Positions 24,902 to 33,766 of a stretch of 37,389 bases of DNA are shown one piece after another (position 1 is the first letter of the stretch; each line of letters opens with the position of its first letter). The stretch is from Pseudomonadota bacterium. GTDB taxonomy: Bacteria > Pseudomonadota > Gammaproteobacteria > GCA-001735895. The stretch is from assembly GCA_022563685.1 (NCBI GenBank), contig JADFMY010000002.1, positions 1 to 37,389 of the forward strand, in the 5' to 3' direction. The notes below the pieces were generated by a model. That model saw only the letters and a list, made by a program, of their open reading frames with translations, did not search any database and was not told where the DNA came from. The translations under genes and the position numbers were made by a program.

Positions 24902-25498
24902 ATGAAGCGCATAATATTGTTTGTCGCCGCTTTGTTGTTTCTAGACCTTGTGGCGGCCAAATCTGTACAGAGTAATCTGAACGATAACCTTGTCCTGATC
25001 TACAGCCAGGGTCAATCCCACGATTTAGGCAGGCAGGGTGTCTACAACTATTCTACCCTTAGCAAGGTACAGTCAATCGGATTTATGCAAAACATACCGC
25101 TGACACCCACCATCAACGTCGGCCTTGGCCTGATGTTTGGTGGCATCGAGATAGAAATTGAAACGCAGTCATCGATGGTTCGGTTTCGAGATGCCGATAT
25201 CGATATCGATGGATTGCTCAGAGTCAATGCGAAAATCGAATTTGCCGATATCATCCCCTACGTGAATCTGGGTTATCACCTTGAAGACCGTAAACAACGC
25301 TTAAGTTTTTCGGCCAATGCCGGTATCAAGTTGTTACAGTTATCGAGTGTATCGGTCACTCTCGACGGCGAGGTCGGCGATCTGCTCGAACATCAAACAG
25401 GCGTCGTATCCAGATTACAGGATGCAATCAGGCAGGATCTCGATGCATATTACCTGGAACCTGTAATAAGTATGCACATGAACTACCTGTTCAACTAG
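24902..25498 (+). CDS. Small outer-membrane beta-barrel-like protein
   Basis: A 198-residue protein with a Sec signal peptide (MKRIILFVAALLFLDLVAA, residues 1-19). The mature part has alternating hydrophobic/polar strands (GFMQNIPLTPTINVGLGLMFGG, IIPYVNLGYHLED, LSFSANAGIKLLQL, LEPVISMHMNYLFN) and ends with a terminal phenylalanine-asparagine after an aromatic strand, as many small OmpW/OmpA-like barrels do. GAGGTG sits five bases before ATG 24902. I recognise no named family. It is divergent from the ammonia-lyase gene and converges on the flavoprotein gene. Confidence 0.7.
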   Translation: MKRIILFVAALLFLDLVAAKSVQSNLNDNLVLIYSQGQSHDLGRQGVYNYSTLSKVQSIGFMQNIPLTPTINVGLGLMFGGIEIEIETQSSMVRFRDADIDIDGLLRVNAKIEFADIIPYVNLGYHLEDRKQRLSFSANAGIKLLQLSSVSVTLDGEVGDLLEHQTGVVSRLQDAIRQDLDAYYLEPVISMHMNYLFN

Positions 25499-25549
25499 GC
25501 TAAATTAGCCAGTTCCATATCGGGCAGCCTGTTCAGGGTCGTCGAGCTT

Positions 25550-27967
25550 TTAACTGCGCAATTTCTCATTCGCCGGATCGTAGGCAGCCTCCATTTCTAT
25601 ATGCGCTACGCGTGTGCCTGTGGAGGTATCGATGGTCACTTCCAGGCCCTGCGCTATCAGCTCCGGTTTTAAATAAGCGAAGGCCAGACTTTTGCCGATT
25701 CGATGGCCAAAGGCGCCGCTGGTGGTCAGGCCGATCAGGTCACCCTTGTGGTAAACCGCTTCGTTGCCGTAGCATTCGCAGGGGATATCGTCGTCGAACA
25801 CCAGGTACGCGAGCTGGATGCTAAAGTCTCCGATGGCCCGATCCTTCAGGTTTTCGCAACCGATAAAATCTCGACTGGTATCGATGAAGCGATCCATGCC
25901 CGCCTCGAGTCCGCTGATCTCTTCGGTAAATTCACTGCCGTAGGCCCGGTACATTTTTTCCATGCGCATCGAATTAAACGCATAACCGCCAAAGTTTCGC
26001 AGGCCACAGTCTTCGCCGACGCGGCAAATCGAATCGTAAATCGACAGTAATTGATAAGACGGCATGTGCAACTCGTAACCGAGTTCGCCCGCGTAGGAAA
26101 CCCGTATAACCCGCACCGCGGCACTGTCGATCTTGACTTCTCTGGCGTGCAGCCAGGGAAACGCACCGTTCGACAGATCTTCCTCGGTCATTTGTTGCAG
26201 AATTTCGCGCGCGCGTGGACCGGTCAGCAACATCGAACTGATTTCCTCGGTGACGTTTTTAATTTCGACTTCGAATTCATCGGCGTTTAGTTGCATCCAG
26301 TGCAGGTCTTTGTGCTCGGAACCGATCGCCGAGACCAGGTAAAAATGATCATCGGCGAGGCGCGTAATCGACACTTCGCACATGATGCCGCCGTTTGGCA
26401 GGTGGAACAGGCTTAGACCAATACGGCCATTCTTGCCTGGTATGCGGTTACACGACAGGTGATCGAGAAAGGCAAAGGCATCCTTACCTGTCACTTCGTA
26501 CTTGGCCGAACCGGATAAATCGATGATACCGGCTGCATCGCGCACTGCGCTGCATTCCTCGCCAACTACCTCGTGCGCCTCGCTGTGCGCCCAGGTCAGG
26601 TTCTCGCGACGGACATCGTCGGTGGTGAACCAGAGTGCCTTTTCATAACCCTGGACCACACCGTGAATGCAGCCTTTTTCGAGTAAACGCGCGTATAGAG
26701 GACTGGTGCGCATCGGGCGGCCATGGGGGCGGTTTTCGTTGGGCGCGGCAACCTGGTACATCAATTCGTAGGACTCGATGGCCTTGATAATGCAGTATTT
26801 CTTATCTGGCCAGTCACCAAAGCGACGGCTGTCCAGGGGCGCCATATTGATTTCGGTCTGTCCGTGCACCATCCATTGCGCCATGTATTTACCGATGCCA
26901 CCCTGGGCGATACCGATACTCGCACCGCAAAGGTTCCAGAAGTTACGCAAACCGGCCTGTGGGCCAGCGAGTATATTGTCGTCCGGTGTATGCGTGATCG
27001 GGCCATTGACGACGGTTTTGATCCCGACTTCTTCGAATTTGGGTGTTAGCTCGAAGCAGCGCTGCAGAAAAGGCATCAGGCGGTCGACATCGGGCTCGAA
27101 TAATTCTCGGTCAAAACCCCAGTCCATGCCGTTCAGTGCCCAGGGCTTGGAGCCCCACATTTCATAAGGGCCGACCAGGAAGCCGAACCCTTCCTGCCGA
27201 ATATAAGCCGAGCTGTAAGAGCTGCGACACACGGGCAATTCCCAGCCCAGAGCCTCGATATCCGGGTGGGTTTCGGTCACCAGGTATTGATGTTCGAGGT
27301 TGATTAATGGTACCTGCACGCCAACCATGGCGCCGACTTCCGGGGCGAAGCAACCGGCTGCATTGACCACGTGCTCGGCGATGATGGTGCCCTTGTCGGT
27401 TACCACTTCCCATTCGCCTGAGGGCAGGGCATTGATGCCGGAAACACAGGTGAAGCGATAGACTTCTGCGCCCTTGTCGCGCGCCAGTTTTGATAAGGGC
27501 ATCACCACCGAAGTGGGGTCGACGTGACCATCGTTTGGCGTGCTGACGATGACGCGCGCCTGGTCGAAATTCATGAACGGGTTGCGTTCACGCGCCTCTT
27601 CCTTGCTGATGATATTGAATTCAAAACCGACGCTTTTCGCACGGCTCTCGAGGTTACGGAACCACTCTTCTTCGACTTTGGTATAACCGACGCGAATACT
27701 TCCGGTCTGATGAAAGCTCGACGCCTGGCCGGTTTCCCGCGGCAAAATTTCGTTGTACAGTTTGATCGTGTAATTGTGAATTTGCGCCACGGTCATATTA
27801 CCGATGAAATTGGAACACAACCCCGCTGCGTGCCAGGTGGAGCCGCTGGTGAGTTCGCCTTTCTCCACCAGAGCGATATCGGTCCAGCCTTCCCTGGTCA
27901 GATGATAGAGCAGGTTAACGCCAAGTACCCCACCGCCGATGATCACTACTCTTGCATGACTTTTCAT
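25550..27967 (-). CDS. Dimethylglycine/sarcosine dehydrogenase-like flavoprotein
   Basis: An 805-residue two-part enzyme. Residues 1-390 are a DAO-type FAD domain with VVIIGGGVLGVNLLYHL at the nucleotide-binding start and STWHAAGL, where His46 matches the covalently flavinylated histidine of DMGDH and sarcosine dehydrogenase. A middle domain (about 390-450) joins it to a C-terminal GcvT-like folate domain (about 455-800; RDAAGIIDLSGSAKYEV, SYAGELGYELHMP, FGGYAFNSMRMEK). Enzymes of this build oxidise an N-methyl group and give the formaldehyde equivalent to tetrahydrofolate as 5,10-methylene-THF. The substrate here cannot be told from sequence. It follows the MttB-family gene by 54 bases on the same strand, so the two are likely cotranscribed. 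Confidence 0.92.
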   Translation of the reverse strand: MKSHARVVIIGGGVLGVNLLYHLTREGWTDIALVEKGELTSGSTWHAAGLCSNFIGNMTVAQIHNYTIKLYNEILPRETGQASSFHQTGSIRVGYTKVEEEWFRNLESRAKSVGFEFNIISKEEARERNPFMNFDQARVIVSTPNDGHVDPTSVVMPLSKLARDKGAEVYRFTCVSGINALPSGEWEVVTDKGTIIAEHVVNAAGCFAPEVGAMVGVQVPLINLEHQYLVTETHPDIEALGWELPVCRSSYSSAYIRQEGFGFLVGPYEMWGSKPWALNGMDWGFDRELFEPDVDRLMPFLQRCFELTPKFEEVGIKTVVNGPITHTPDDNILAGPQAGLRNFWNLCGASIGIAQGGIGKYMAQWMVHGQTEINMAPLDSRRFGDWPDKKYCIIKAIESYELMYQVAAPNENRPHGRPMRTSPLYARLLEKGCIHGVVQGYEKALWFTTDDVRRENLTWAHSEAHEVVGEECSAVRDAAGIIDLSGSAKYEVTGKDAFAFLDHLSCNRIPGKNGRIGLSLFHLPNGGIMCEVSITRLADDHFYLVSAIGSEHKDLHWMQLNADEFEVEIKNVTEEISSMLLTGPRAREILQQMTEEDLSNGAFPWLHAREVKIDSAAVRVIRVSYAGELGYELHMPSYQLLSIYDSICRVGEDCGLRNFGGYAFNSMRMEKMYRAYGSEFTEEISGLEAGMDRFIDTSRDFIGCENLKDRAIGDFSIQLAYLVFDDDIPCECYGNEAVYHKGDLIGLTTSGAFGHRIGKSLAFAYLKPELIAQGLEVTIDTSTGTRVAHIEMEAAYDPANEKLRS

Positions 27968-28021
27968 AGGTTTACCTGGTTCTTGTTAATGTTGGTAAAA
28001 TAAATACTGGATATTATGTGA

Positions 28022-29566
28022 TTAACTGCTACGCCCATAGGCTTCGCGTGGTAAAAATATAGGAAATTGTTCGCGTATTTTAAGATCGATTTCATCGCTG
28101 ATATGGGTCGGGTGGTAAGTGCTTAAGATTTCTTTTTTCCTGGCGATCGCCTTTTCCAGTATCACCGGCTTGTTTTGCTCGGCCCATTCGTTAGGGCTTA
28201 AGCGATTGCTAAATTCAGGGTAAATATATTCGGTCTGCATCACTTCGAGTGTTTGTTCGGTTCCGAGATAGTGGCCCTTGTTACCGAGACACACGTCTTT
28301 TAACACTTCGAAACTCAAGGTATATTCGTTGACTTCGATGCCGCGGGTAATGCGCATAGCGGCGCCGAGGATATCGTTATCGAGCAATAGCGACTCGGGA
28401 CAGGCACCGAGCAGGCTGGCGTACATGCCTGCCGATTCGTAGATTATATTGGCCCCGGAGATTGCTGCGCAAGCGGTGGTGTAGGCGCGTTCGGCGCCAC
28501 CCTGAAAATCCGGGAATTTCGAATCGGTCATGCCGCAGGCGGTACCGGTCGGCAGGTTATAAAAGTGGCCCATTTGCGCGCAGGCAGACGACAGGATAGC
28601 CTGCTCGGGCGAACCCCCGCTCATCGCCCCGGTTCGCAGATCCGATACCAGCGGCCAGGTGCCGAGAATCGCCGGTGCACCGGGTTTGATTGCGTTGATA
28701 TACACCAGACCACCCAGGCATTCGGCCCAGGCCTGGGCGACTGCACCCGCCAGGCAGGCGGGCGATGTGGCGCCCGACTGGCCGGCGGACACCAGCAATA
28801 CCGGCATGCCGCCTTCGACAGCGGTTTTCATACAGCCGAGGGCTTCTTCGGTAAATTTCATTGGTGGTACCACGTGGCAGCAGGAAATGCTGACAAATGG
28901 TCGTTCGCGCCATTTATCCTCGCCGCCTGCAATGATATGCAGCATCTTCAGACTATCTTCGAGATGGTGAACTTCGGTCCAGCTTGCGCCCACGTGCTTG
29001 CTGGTGCCGAGCACCGAGTTATAGGTGGTATTGATATCCATCGCATAGTTATCGGTGACATCGCGCAGTACGCAGGTGCGTTGGAACATGTGGATGTGTT
29101 CGCATAGATCCGTGATGCGCGCCATGTCGTACAGATCCTGCGCAGTGGATTCGCGGTATTCGTTATTTTCCGGGTCCGCGATCAAGACCGCCGCGCCAGC
29201 GGTTGAAAAGTGCACCCTTTGACCGCTGAGATCCAGATCGTGTTTCGGATCCTGGCCATGTAAAACCAGGTCGCGACAGCTTTTTTCCATCGCTTCTTCG
29301 ACTACCTGGCGTGGAAATTTAAGGCGCTCATCTTCATAGGTAGCACCGATCGCGGTACAAGTTTCGATGCAATGCGGCGTAGCCTGGGCAAATCCAACTT
29401 GTTCCAGAATTTTGAATATGGTCTCGTTGATGGCTTCGATATCAACATCTTTGAGGGGCCTGTAGTGCCCGCCGGTTTCGCCGGCATGGACCGGTTTCAG
29501 TTCTTCTGCAAGTGCCGCCTTGCGTAAGGCTATTTTGGCCTGTCTGCCGCCGGATCGTCTTCCCAT
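28022..29566 (-). CDS. MttB-family (trimethylamine methyltransferase-like) protein, no pyrrolysine
   Basis: A 514-residue TIM-barrel protein of the trimethylamine methyltransferase MttB superfamily: LEQVGFAQATPHC, PRQVVEEAMEK, HFSTAGAAVLIADPEN, HVGASWTEVHHLEDSLKM, and the late LLGACPESLLLDNDILGAAMRITRGIEVNE. The archaeal enzyme needs pyrrolysine (an in-frame TAG); this frame has none, placing it among the non-Pyl MttB proteins, some of which demethylate glycine betaine or other quaternary amines. Those normally pass the methyl to a corrinoid protein (MttC type), but none is encoded nearby. GAGGTAA precedes ATG 29566. Its partner is the DMGDH-like flavoprotein downstream. The substrate is unproven. 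Confidence 0.9.
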   Translation of the reverse strand: MGRRSGGRQAKIALRKAALAEELKPVHAGETGGHYRPLKDVDIEAINETIFKILEQVGFAQATPHCIETCTAIGATYEDERLKFPRQVVEEAMEKSCRDLVLHGQDPKHDLDLSGQRVHFSTAGAAVLIADPENNEYRESTAQDLYDMARITDLCEHIHMFQRTCVLRDVTDNYAMDINTTYNSVLGTSKHVGASWTEVHHLEDSLKMLHIIAGGEDKWRERPFVSISCCHVVPPMKFTEEALGCMKTAVEGGMPVLLVSAGQSGATSPACLAGAVAQAWAECLGGLVYINAIKPGAPAILGTWPLVSDLRTGAMSGGSPEQAILSSACAQMGHFYNLPTGTACGMTDSKFPDFQGGAERAYTTACAAISGANIIYESAGMYASLLGACPESLLLDNDILGAAMRITRGIEVNEYTLSFEVLKDVCLGNKGHYLGTEQTLEVMQTEYIYPEFSNRLSPNEWAEQNKPVILEKAIARKKEILSTYHPTHISDEIDLKIREQFPIFLPREAYGRSS

Positions 29567-29721
29567 ATTTGCTTACCTCAAGTCTGGTCGATTACCCTGA
29601 ATTATATTCCTGCCGGGCATTGTGGCGATACTAAAGCATGGATTCAAACAATTATTTTTTATAGTATGCATTGGAATTTATAATCTAGCGTGAATTCAAT
29701 TGTAAGTGCTATTTTGAAGGC

Positions 29722-29749
29722 TTGGCTTAAGGGCAAGATGCGGTAGTAT
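29722..29749 (+). promoter_or_regulatory. Candidate sigma70 promoter of the fau gene
   Basis: TTGGCT (29722-29727) and TAGTAT (29744-29749) are 16 bases apart, with transcription predicted near 29756, shortly before the start at 29781. The divergent methyltransferase gene must have its promoter in the same 214-base gap, which holds no other clear element. Confidence 0.35.
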
Positions 29750-29780
29750 TCGCAGCCTTTATTAACCGATTGCCACCGTA

Positions 29781-30356
29781 ATGGATAATTCCATCGACCA
29801 GTTACGAAAACGTCATCGCGACCTTCGTGCAGGCTTGAGTTCAAGCGCACAGGAGCAGGCCGGGAAGTCATTGTGCGAGCGTCTTACTTCTTTGCCCGAA
29901 TATCAGCAATCCGAACGCATCGCTGCTTATTTTGCGGTCAATGGCGAAATTAGTCTCGAACCGCTGATCGACCATGCATGGTGCCAGGGGAAGTCAATTT
30001 TCCTGCCCAATCTGGACCGGCAATCGTTGCGATTCTCGCCGTATTTTCTTCAGCAAAAAATGCGTATCAATCGCTACCGATTGCCCGAACCGGATGTTTC
30101 CGACGATGAGATGCTAGCACCCGAAGCGCTCGACCTGGTCCTCGCTCCGCTGGTGGTATTTGACGCCGGGCGCAATCGTATAGGCATGGGCGGGGGGTTC
30201 TACGATCGCAGTTTTGCGTTTCGCAAGGATTTGAATCAACCCCGACCTGCATTGATCGGGGTTGCACACGAATTACAAAAGGTCGTCCGGTTAGAACCGC
30301 AAGACTGGGATATTCAGCTCGATATGGTGGTCACCGACCAGGCGATTTATCGGTAG
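29781..30356 (+). CDS. fau: 5-formyltetrahydrofolate cyclo-ligase
   Basis: A 191-residue ATP-dependent enzyme that turns 5-formyl-THF into 5,10-methenyl-THF and so returns a stored C1 unit to the folate pool. It has the family's LRKRHRDLRAGLS start, the AAYFAVNGEISLEPLI segment, and the hallmark DLVLAPLVVFDAGRNRIGMGGGFYDRSF loop near 118-145 that binds ATP phosphate. ATG 29781. In Gammaproteobacteria this gene usually follows zapA and 6S RNA; neither is here. Instead it is divergent from the MttB-family gene and converges on the transaminase gene with a 12-base gap, placing it beside other folate-linked functions. Confidence 0.93.
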   Translation: MDNSIDQLRKRHRDLRAGLSSSAQEQAGKSLCERLTSLPEYQQSERIAAYFAVNGEISLEPLIDHAWCQGKSIFLPNLDRQSLRFSPYFLQQKMRINRYRLPEPDVSDDEMLAPEALDLVLAPLVVFDAGRNRIGMGGGFYDRSFAFRKDLNQPRPALIGVAHELQKVVRLEPQDWDIQLDMVVTDQAIYR

Positions 30357-30368
30357 ATTCTCCCCAGG

Positions 30369-31238
30369 TTAGACAGGCTCCCAGGAGTCGAATTTAGCCG
30401 CCTGATAAATCTTTGCGGCTTTTTCCCAGACGGGCCCAACCTTACCATCACCGACGGGTTTACCATCCAGTTTTACTACGGGTGCGATTTCCTTGCTTGA
30501 ACTGGAAATCCAGACTTCGTCCGCGTCCCAGACTTCATCCATCGTGATCACCCGCTCTTCGACCGGAATAGTCCCCTCATCGCGTAGCGCCTTGAGTGCC
30601 AGCTGACGGGTAATACCGGCCAGGATTTGATCATCGAGCGGTGGTGTTGCTACCACGCCATTCTTGACGATATAGGCATTGCAGGCCCCGCACTCGGTCA
30701 ATTCATTATTGGCGTTATGAAGCAAAATTTCACCGTCGCCTTTTTCGTGCCCCTGCTGGAAATGCATCACATTGCCGAGCAGCGAAATCGATTTGATATT
30801 GCAGCGATCCCAGCGCAGGTCAAGGCCTGTCGAACAGGTATAGGAGTTGGCGGTATTGCGATCCGGCGGCGGCGGTTCGGGTATATCGAAAGTAAAGGCA
30901 AATACGGTCGGTTCGATACCTTCGGGGTAAGCGTGATGGCGTTTGATATCGGCACCGCGGGTAACATGCAGGTAAATGCCAAGATTTCCGTTACCGTTCT
31001 TTTGACAAATTGTTTCGCACAACTCGCGCCATTGATTTTCACTCCACCCGAGCCTGATTTTGATCGCGTTAAGGCCATCGTTCATGCGCGCGATATGCGG
31101 GCCGAAACCGACCATTTTTCCACAGTAAGAGGGGATCACTTCATAGATGCCGTCGCCGAATAAAAAACCACGATCAAGTGGCGAAATTCTAGCCTCTTCA
31201 ATCGGCATATAAGAACCATTTAAAAATGCAATGCTCAT
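30369..31238 (-). CDS. dat: D-amino-acid transaminase
   Basis: A 289-residue fold-type IV PLP transaminase. The PLP lysine is K149 in RWDRCNIKSISLLGNVM. The GIYLHVTRGADIKRHHAYP motif holds the Arg/His cluster that in Bacillus Dat grips the substrate carboxylate and marks D-amino-acid specificity; branched-chain L-transaminases and aminodeoxychorismate lyases differ there. FLFGDGIYEVIP is the usual N-terminal signature. The enzyme exchanges amino groups among D-alanine, D-glutamate, D-aspartate and their keto acids. It is the last gene of the six-gene minus-strand operon, 67 bases after the DUF4392 gene, fitting a role in making or using D-glutamate. Confidence 0.9.
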   Translation of the reverse strand: MSIAFLNGSYMPIEEARISPLDRGFLFGDGIYEVIPSYCGKMVGFGPHIARMNDGLNAIKIRLGWSENQWRELCETICQKNGNGNLGIYLHVTRGADIKRHHAYPEGIEPTVFAFTFDIPEPPPPDRNTANSYTCSTGLDLRWDRCNIKSISLLGNVMHFQQGHEKGDGEILLHNANNELTECGACNAYIVKNGVVATPPLDDQILAGITRQLALKALRDEGTIPVEERVITMDEVWDADEVWISSSSKEIAPVVKLDGKPVGDGKVGPVWEKAAKIYQAAKFDSWEPV

Positions 31239-31305
31239 AGTGCGGTCTCAATAAAAAAAGTTGTCAGGAGGTCAAAAATCGTGATTTCAATCAGTCCTGT
31301 ATCAG

Positions 31306-32157
31306 TTATACGCTAAATCCACAGGCTTCTCGTAACTCGCGCAGAATCGATTCACCCTCGCTCGCCGGTAAACTATCCTCGGTCAATTCATTAATCCGCG
31401 TCACCCCATCGACGCTGCCGAGTTCGGAAATATATTCGAGGATACCGAGTGGGTTAATTTCCTTGAGCAGGTCGCTACCGTGCCAGATTGAGAGAAACGA
31501 AATAATTCCATAAGCACCCCAGTTTGAGACGTCGGTGACGATCAATTCATCGCAGCTGGTCACTGCTGGCACTATATTCAGGTCCTTGAGCGCCTCGCTG
31601 ACTTTACCCATGCCGATTTCATTGCCGCCATCGCCTATCGCGATGGTGGGGCAGTCGCTCAAATTCATAAAGGAATCGAAACAGGCGGTGCTGGGGCTGA
31701 TGTTTTCTCCTCGCATATTGTAGTAACCGCCATCGGCGGCCTGTCCCGGTCGCTCTATCGAGACGATTGCCTGGGGCTGATATTTTTCCATGGCTTCGAT
31801 TGCTTCCTGCTCTCGCTGGTCATGATCGCCGACCCGAATCTCGTGTACCCGATATTGCGCAGCCAATGCCTCGGAAAGGGGTCTGCCACAGACGATGGTT
31901 GGAGTCACGCCCAGGGTTTCGAGCGCATTGTAAAGCGCGATGGTGCCGACCGGGCCATCGGTCTCGAAAGTATCCACTACCGGAAATCCAGTACCGATTA
32001 ATACCTGCCCCCGGCACTCACGCAGGATTTGGGCGGCGCGCAGGCAATATCCTGGTTGTAAATGAGACTGTACGGTCTTCATGCCGCGCAAATTACGCGC
32101 GACCAGAATATCTTCAATTTTCTGGCTCAGAGCCAGTTCCGAGGTTCGGTTATTCAT
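31306..32157 (-). CDS. DUF4392 protein, D-glutamate cyclase C-terminal-domain homologue
   Basis: A 283-residue cytoplasmic protein. The start is ATG 32157, which overlaps the pxpC stop as ATGA; an ATG at 32163 is the alternative. The family motifs are VLIGTGFPV, ETDGPVGTIALYNALETLG, SIERPGQAADGGYYNMRG and AIGDGGNEIGMGKV. This is the DUF4392 domain found at the C-terminus of mammalian mitochondrial D-glutamate cyclase (DGLUCY), which turns D-glutamate into 5-oxo-D-proline. In that protein the N-terminus is a DUF1445 domain, which here is a separate gene at 34510-35298. It could catalyse the cyclisation alone or with the DUF1445 protein. Biochemical proof for bacterial stand-alone versions is not known to me. 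Confidence 0.87.
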   Translation of the reverse strand: MNNRTSELALSQKIEDILVARNLRGMKTVQSHLQPGYCLRAAQILRECRGQVLIGTGFPVVDTFETDGPVGTIALYNALETLGVTPTIVCGRPLSEALAAQYRVHEIRVGDHDQREQEAIEAMEKYQPQAIVSIERPGQAADGGYYNMRGENISPSTACFDSFMNLSDCPTIAIGDGGNEIGMGKVSEALKDLNIVPAVTSCDELIVTDVSNWGAYGIISFLSIWHGSDLLKEINPLGILEYISELGSVDGVTRINELTEDSLPASEGESILRELREACGFSV

Positions 32158-33092
32158 CGACATTTCTCTAGCTGGGTGCGTTCGAATCGTGACTTTTCCA
32201 GCCAGTACAAGTTGTGGGCATGTTCCAGACTGATTGCCTCGAAGTGGACTGTCGAACCCGGACCTAGCTGCGCCAGGCGAGCGGTGTCGATCGGGATCAC
32301 CGAGCCTATCTTGGGGTAGCCTCCGATGGTTTGCCGGTCGTTCATTAAAACGATAGGTTGACCGTCTGCCGGGATTTGAATCGCACCGTGACATATACCC
32401 TCGGAGAGCATCCCTGTTATTGTTGATATGATCGTTTCGCCTTGAAGCCGGAACCCCATGCGATCGCTACGTTCGGTCACCTGGTATTCAGAGTTAAAAA
32501 ATCGCCAGTGCTGGGTCGGGTCGAAAGCCTGCTGCTGATAACCTGGAACAACGCGCAGGATAGCGCTGCTACTGTATTGCGGCCGGTGATGTTCGGCGAG
32601 TAGCCGGTGAGAAGCGATCGATAGTGGCTGACAGGCCAGGTGATCGCCGGGCTGCAATTTATCACCATGGATACCACCGATTTTTTCGCGCACCACGGTC
32701 GAACTACTGCCAAAACTGTGAGGAACGTCGAAACCACCGGCGACTGAAAGGTAAGCGCGAGTGCCCGAAACCGTATATCCCAACTCGAGTTTGTTACCTT
32801 TTTTAATTGAATGCGTTTGCCATTGAGCGATGCAGGAGCCATCGATGGTACAGGGCAGTTCAGCCCCGGTAATCACAAACGCGGTATCGACTTCAGCTTC
32901 CAGAGCCAGCCCACCGAAGCTGATCTCAAGGCAACTGGCATTCTTGTCATTACCCATCAGACGATTGGCCCAGTCGTAGGCCGGCCTGTCCAGTGGGCCG
33001 CCGTGGGTCAGGCCCAGGTTGTGGGCCCCGAAGCGGCCGAGATCCTGAATCAGGCTCAGCATGCCCGGCTGAATGACCTTAAACCCGCTCAC
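32154..33092 (-). CDS. pxpC: 5-oxoprolinase subunit C (KipA-type)
   Basis: A 312-residue protein of the biotin-dependent carboxyltransferase-like/KipA family: FKVIQPGMLSLIQDLGRFGA, GLTHGGPLDRPAYDWANRLMGN, LEISFGGLALEAEVDTAFVITGAE, and RAYLSVAGGFDVP. With PxpA and PxpB it forms the prokaryotic ATP-dependent 5-oxoprolinase that opens 5-oxoproline to glutamate. It starts at GTG 33092, overlapping the pxpB stop by 4 bases (GTGA), and its own stop overlaps the next gene as ATGA. In E. coli the same family member is YbgK. Confidence 0.93.
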   Translation of the reverse strand: MSGFKVIQPGMLSLIQDLGRFGAHNLGLTHGGPLDRPAYDWANRLMGNDKNASCLEISFGGLALEAEVDTAFVITGAELPCTIDGSCIAQWQTHSIKKGNKLELGYTVSGTRAYLSVAGGFDVPHSFGSSSTVVREKIGGIHGDKLQPGDHLACQPLSIASHRLLAEHHRPQYSSSAILRVVPGYQQQAFDPTQHWRFFNSEYQVTERSDRMGFRLQGETIISTITGMLSEGICHGAIQIPADGQPIVLMNDRQTIGGYPKIGSVIPIDTARLAQLGPGSTVHFEAISLEHAHNLYWLEKSRFERTQLEKCR

Positions 33093-33766
33093 AGGGTTCC
33101 ACCCAGAGAAAGGTATTCGTCGCGGTCGATGCCCCTGAATTTAACCCGATCACCTACCTTGACCGGCATGGTGGGTTCTTTGGACGGATCGAACATGCGC
33201 GTTGGGCAAAGGCCGATCAGGTTCCATCCGCCAGGCGATTGCGCCGGGTAGACGGCGGTTTGCCGATCTGCGATTGCGACTGCCCCACGCGGTACCTTTT
33301 GACGGGGGGTTGCGAGTCGTGGCGCTGCGATACGTTCATCGACTTCACCCAGGTAAGCGAAGCCCGGTGCAAAACCGATTGCGTATACTCGATATTCTCC
33401 CTGCTGGTGAATTTCGATGACATCGTCGACGCTGATGTTGCCGCGTGCTGCGACGATCTCAAGGTCGGGACCCGATTCGAGACTGTAGTACACCGGCAGG
33501 GTGACCAGTTCGCCACCGTCCGACTCTTCTGCTTTGAGGTTTTTAAGTGCTTCGCGCAAGCGCCTTCTGGCCTCGAAGTGGTCGCACTCGTCGATATCGT
33601 AAATGACCAGCAACGAAGCATAAGAAGGCACCAGGTCGACGACGATATCCGACATTTGCGATCGAATATTAGCTACCGCGCACTGAATATCGGCCGATAC
33701 TGACGCGCTGGTCTGATCGGCAAAATAGACGATGAAAGCGTCCTGCCCGGCGACCTCGATTCTCAT
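33089..33766 (-). CDS. pxpB: 5-oxoprolinase subunit B (KipI-type)
   Basis: A 225-residue protein of the KipI/PxpB family. ATG 33766 is chosen because it overlaps the pxpA stop as ATGA and gives the usual start MRIEVAGQDAFIVYF; the frame runs on upstream but in a shadow of pxpA. The second half holds the hallmark YAIGFAPGFAYLGEVDERIAAPR-type segment (near 140-160), then VPRGAVAIADRQTAVYP and SPGGWNLIG. It works as the partner of PxpC. Four-base overlaps on both sides show tight translational coupling. Confidence 0.93.
   Translation of the reverse strand: MRIEVAGQDAFIVYFADQTSASVSADIQCAVANIRSQMSDIVVDLVPSYASLLVIYDIDECDHFEARRRLREALKNLKAEESDGGELVTLPVYYSLESGPDLEIVAARGNISVDDVIEIHQQGEYRVYAIGFAPGFAYLGEVDERIAAPRLATPRQKVPRGAVAIADRQTAVYPAQSPGGWNLIGLCPTRMFDPSKEPTMPVKVGDRVKFRGIDRDEYLSLGGTL

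Noticed and set aside
24607-24975. A 122-residue plus-strand frame across the 24.7 kb gap
   Set aside because: It runs through the REP-like palindrome, has no coding character, and overlaps the real gene starting at 24902.
28022-29566. Pyrrolysine-containing MttB
   Set aside because: The frame is complete at usual length with no internal TAG codon.
29567-29780. 6S RNA upstream of the 5-formyl-THF cyclo-ligase gene
   Set aside because: The gap is AT-rich and lacks the long closing stem and central bubble expected of 6S RNA, and no zapA gene precedes it.
31306-32394. A longer DUF4392 protein with about 80 extra N-terminal residues
   Set aside because: The extra part is an Arg/Pro-rich shadow of pxpC; the ATGA overlap at 32157 fits the pattern of the other joints in the operon.
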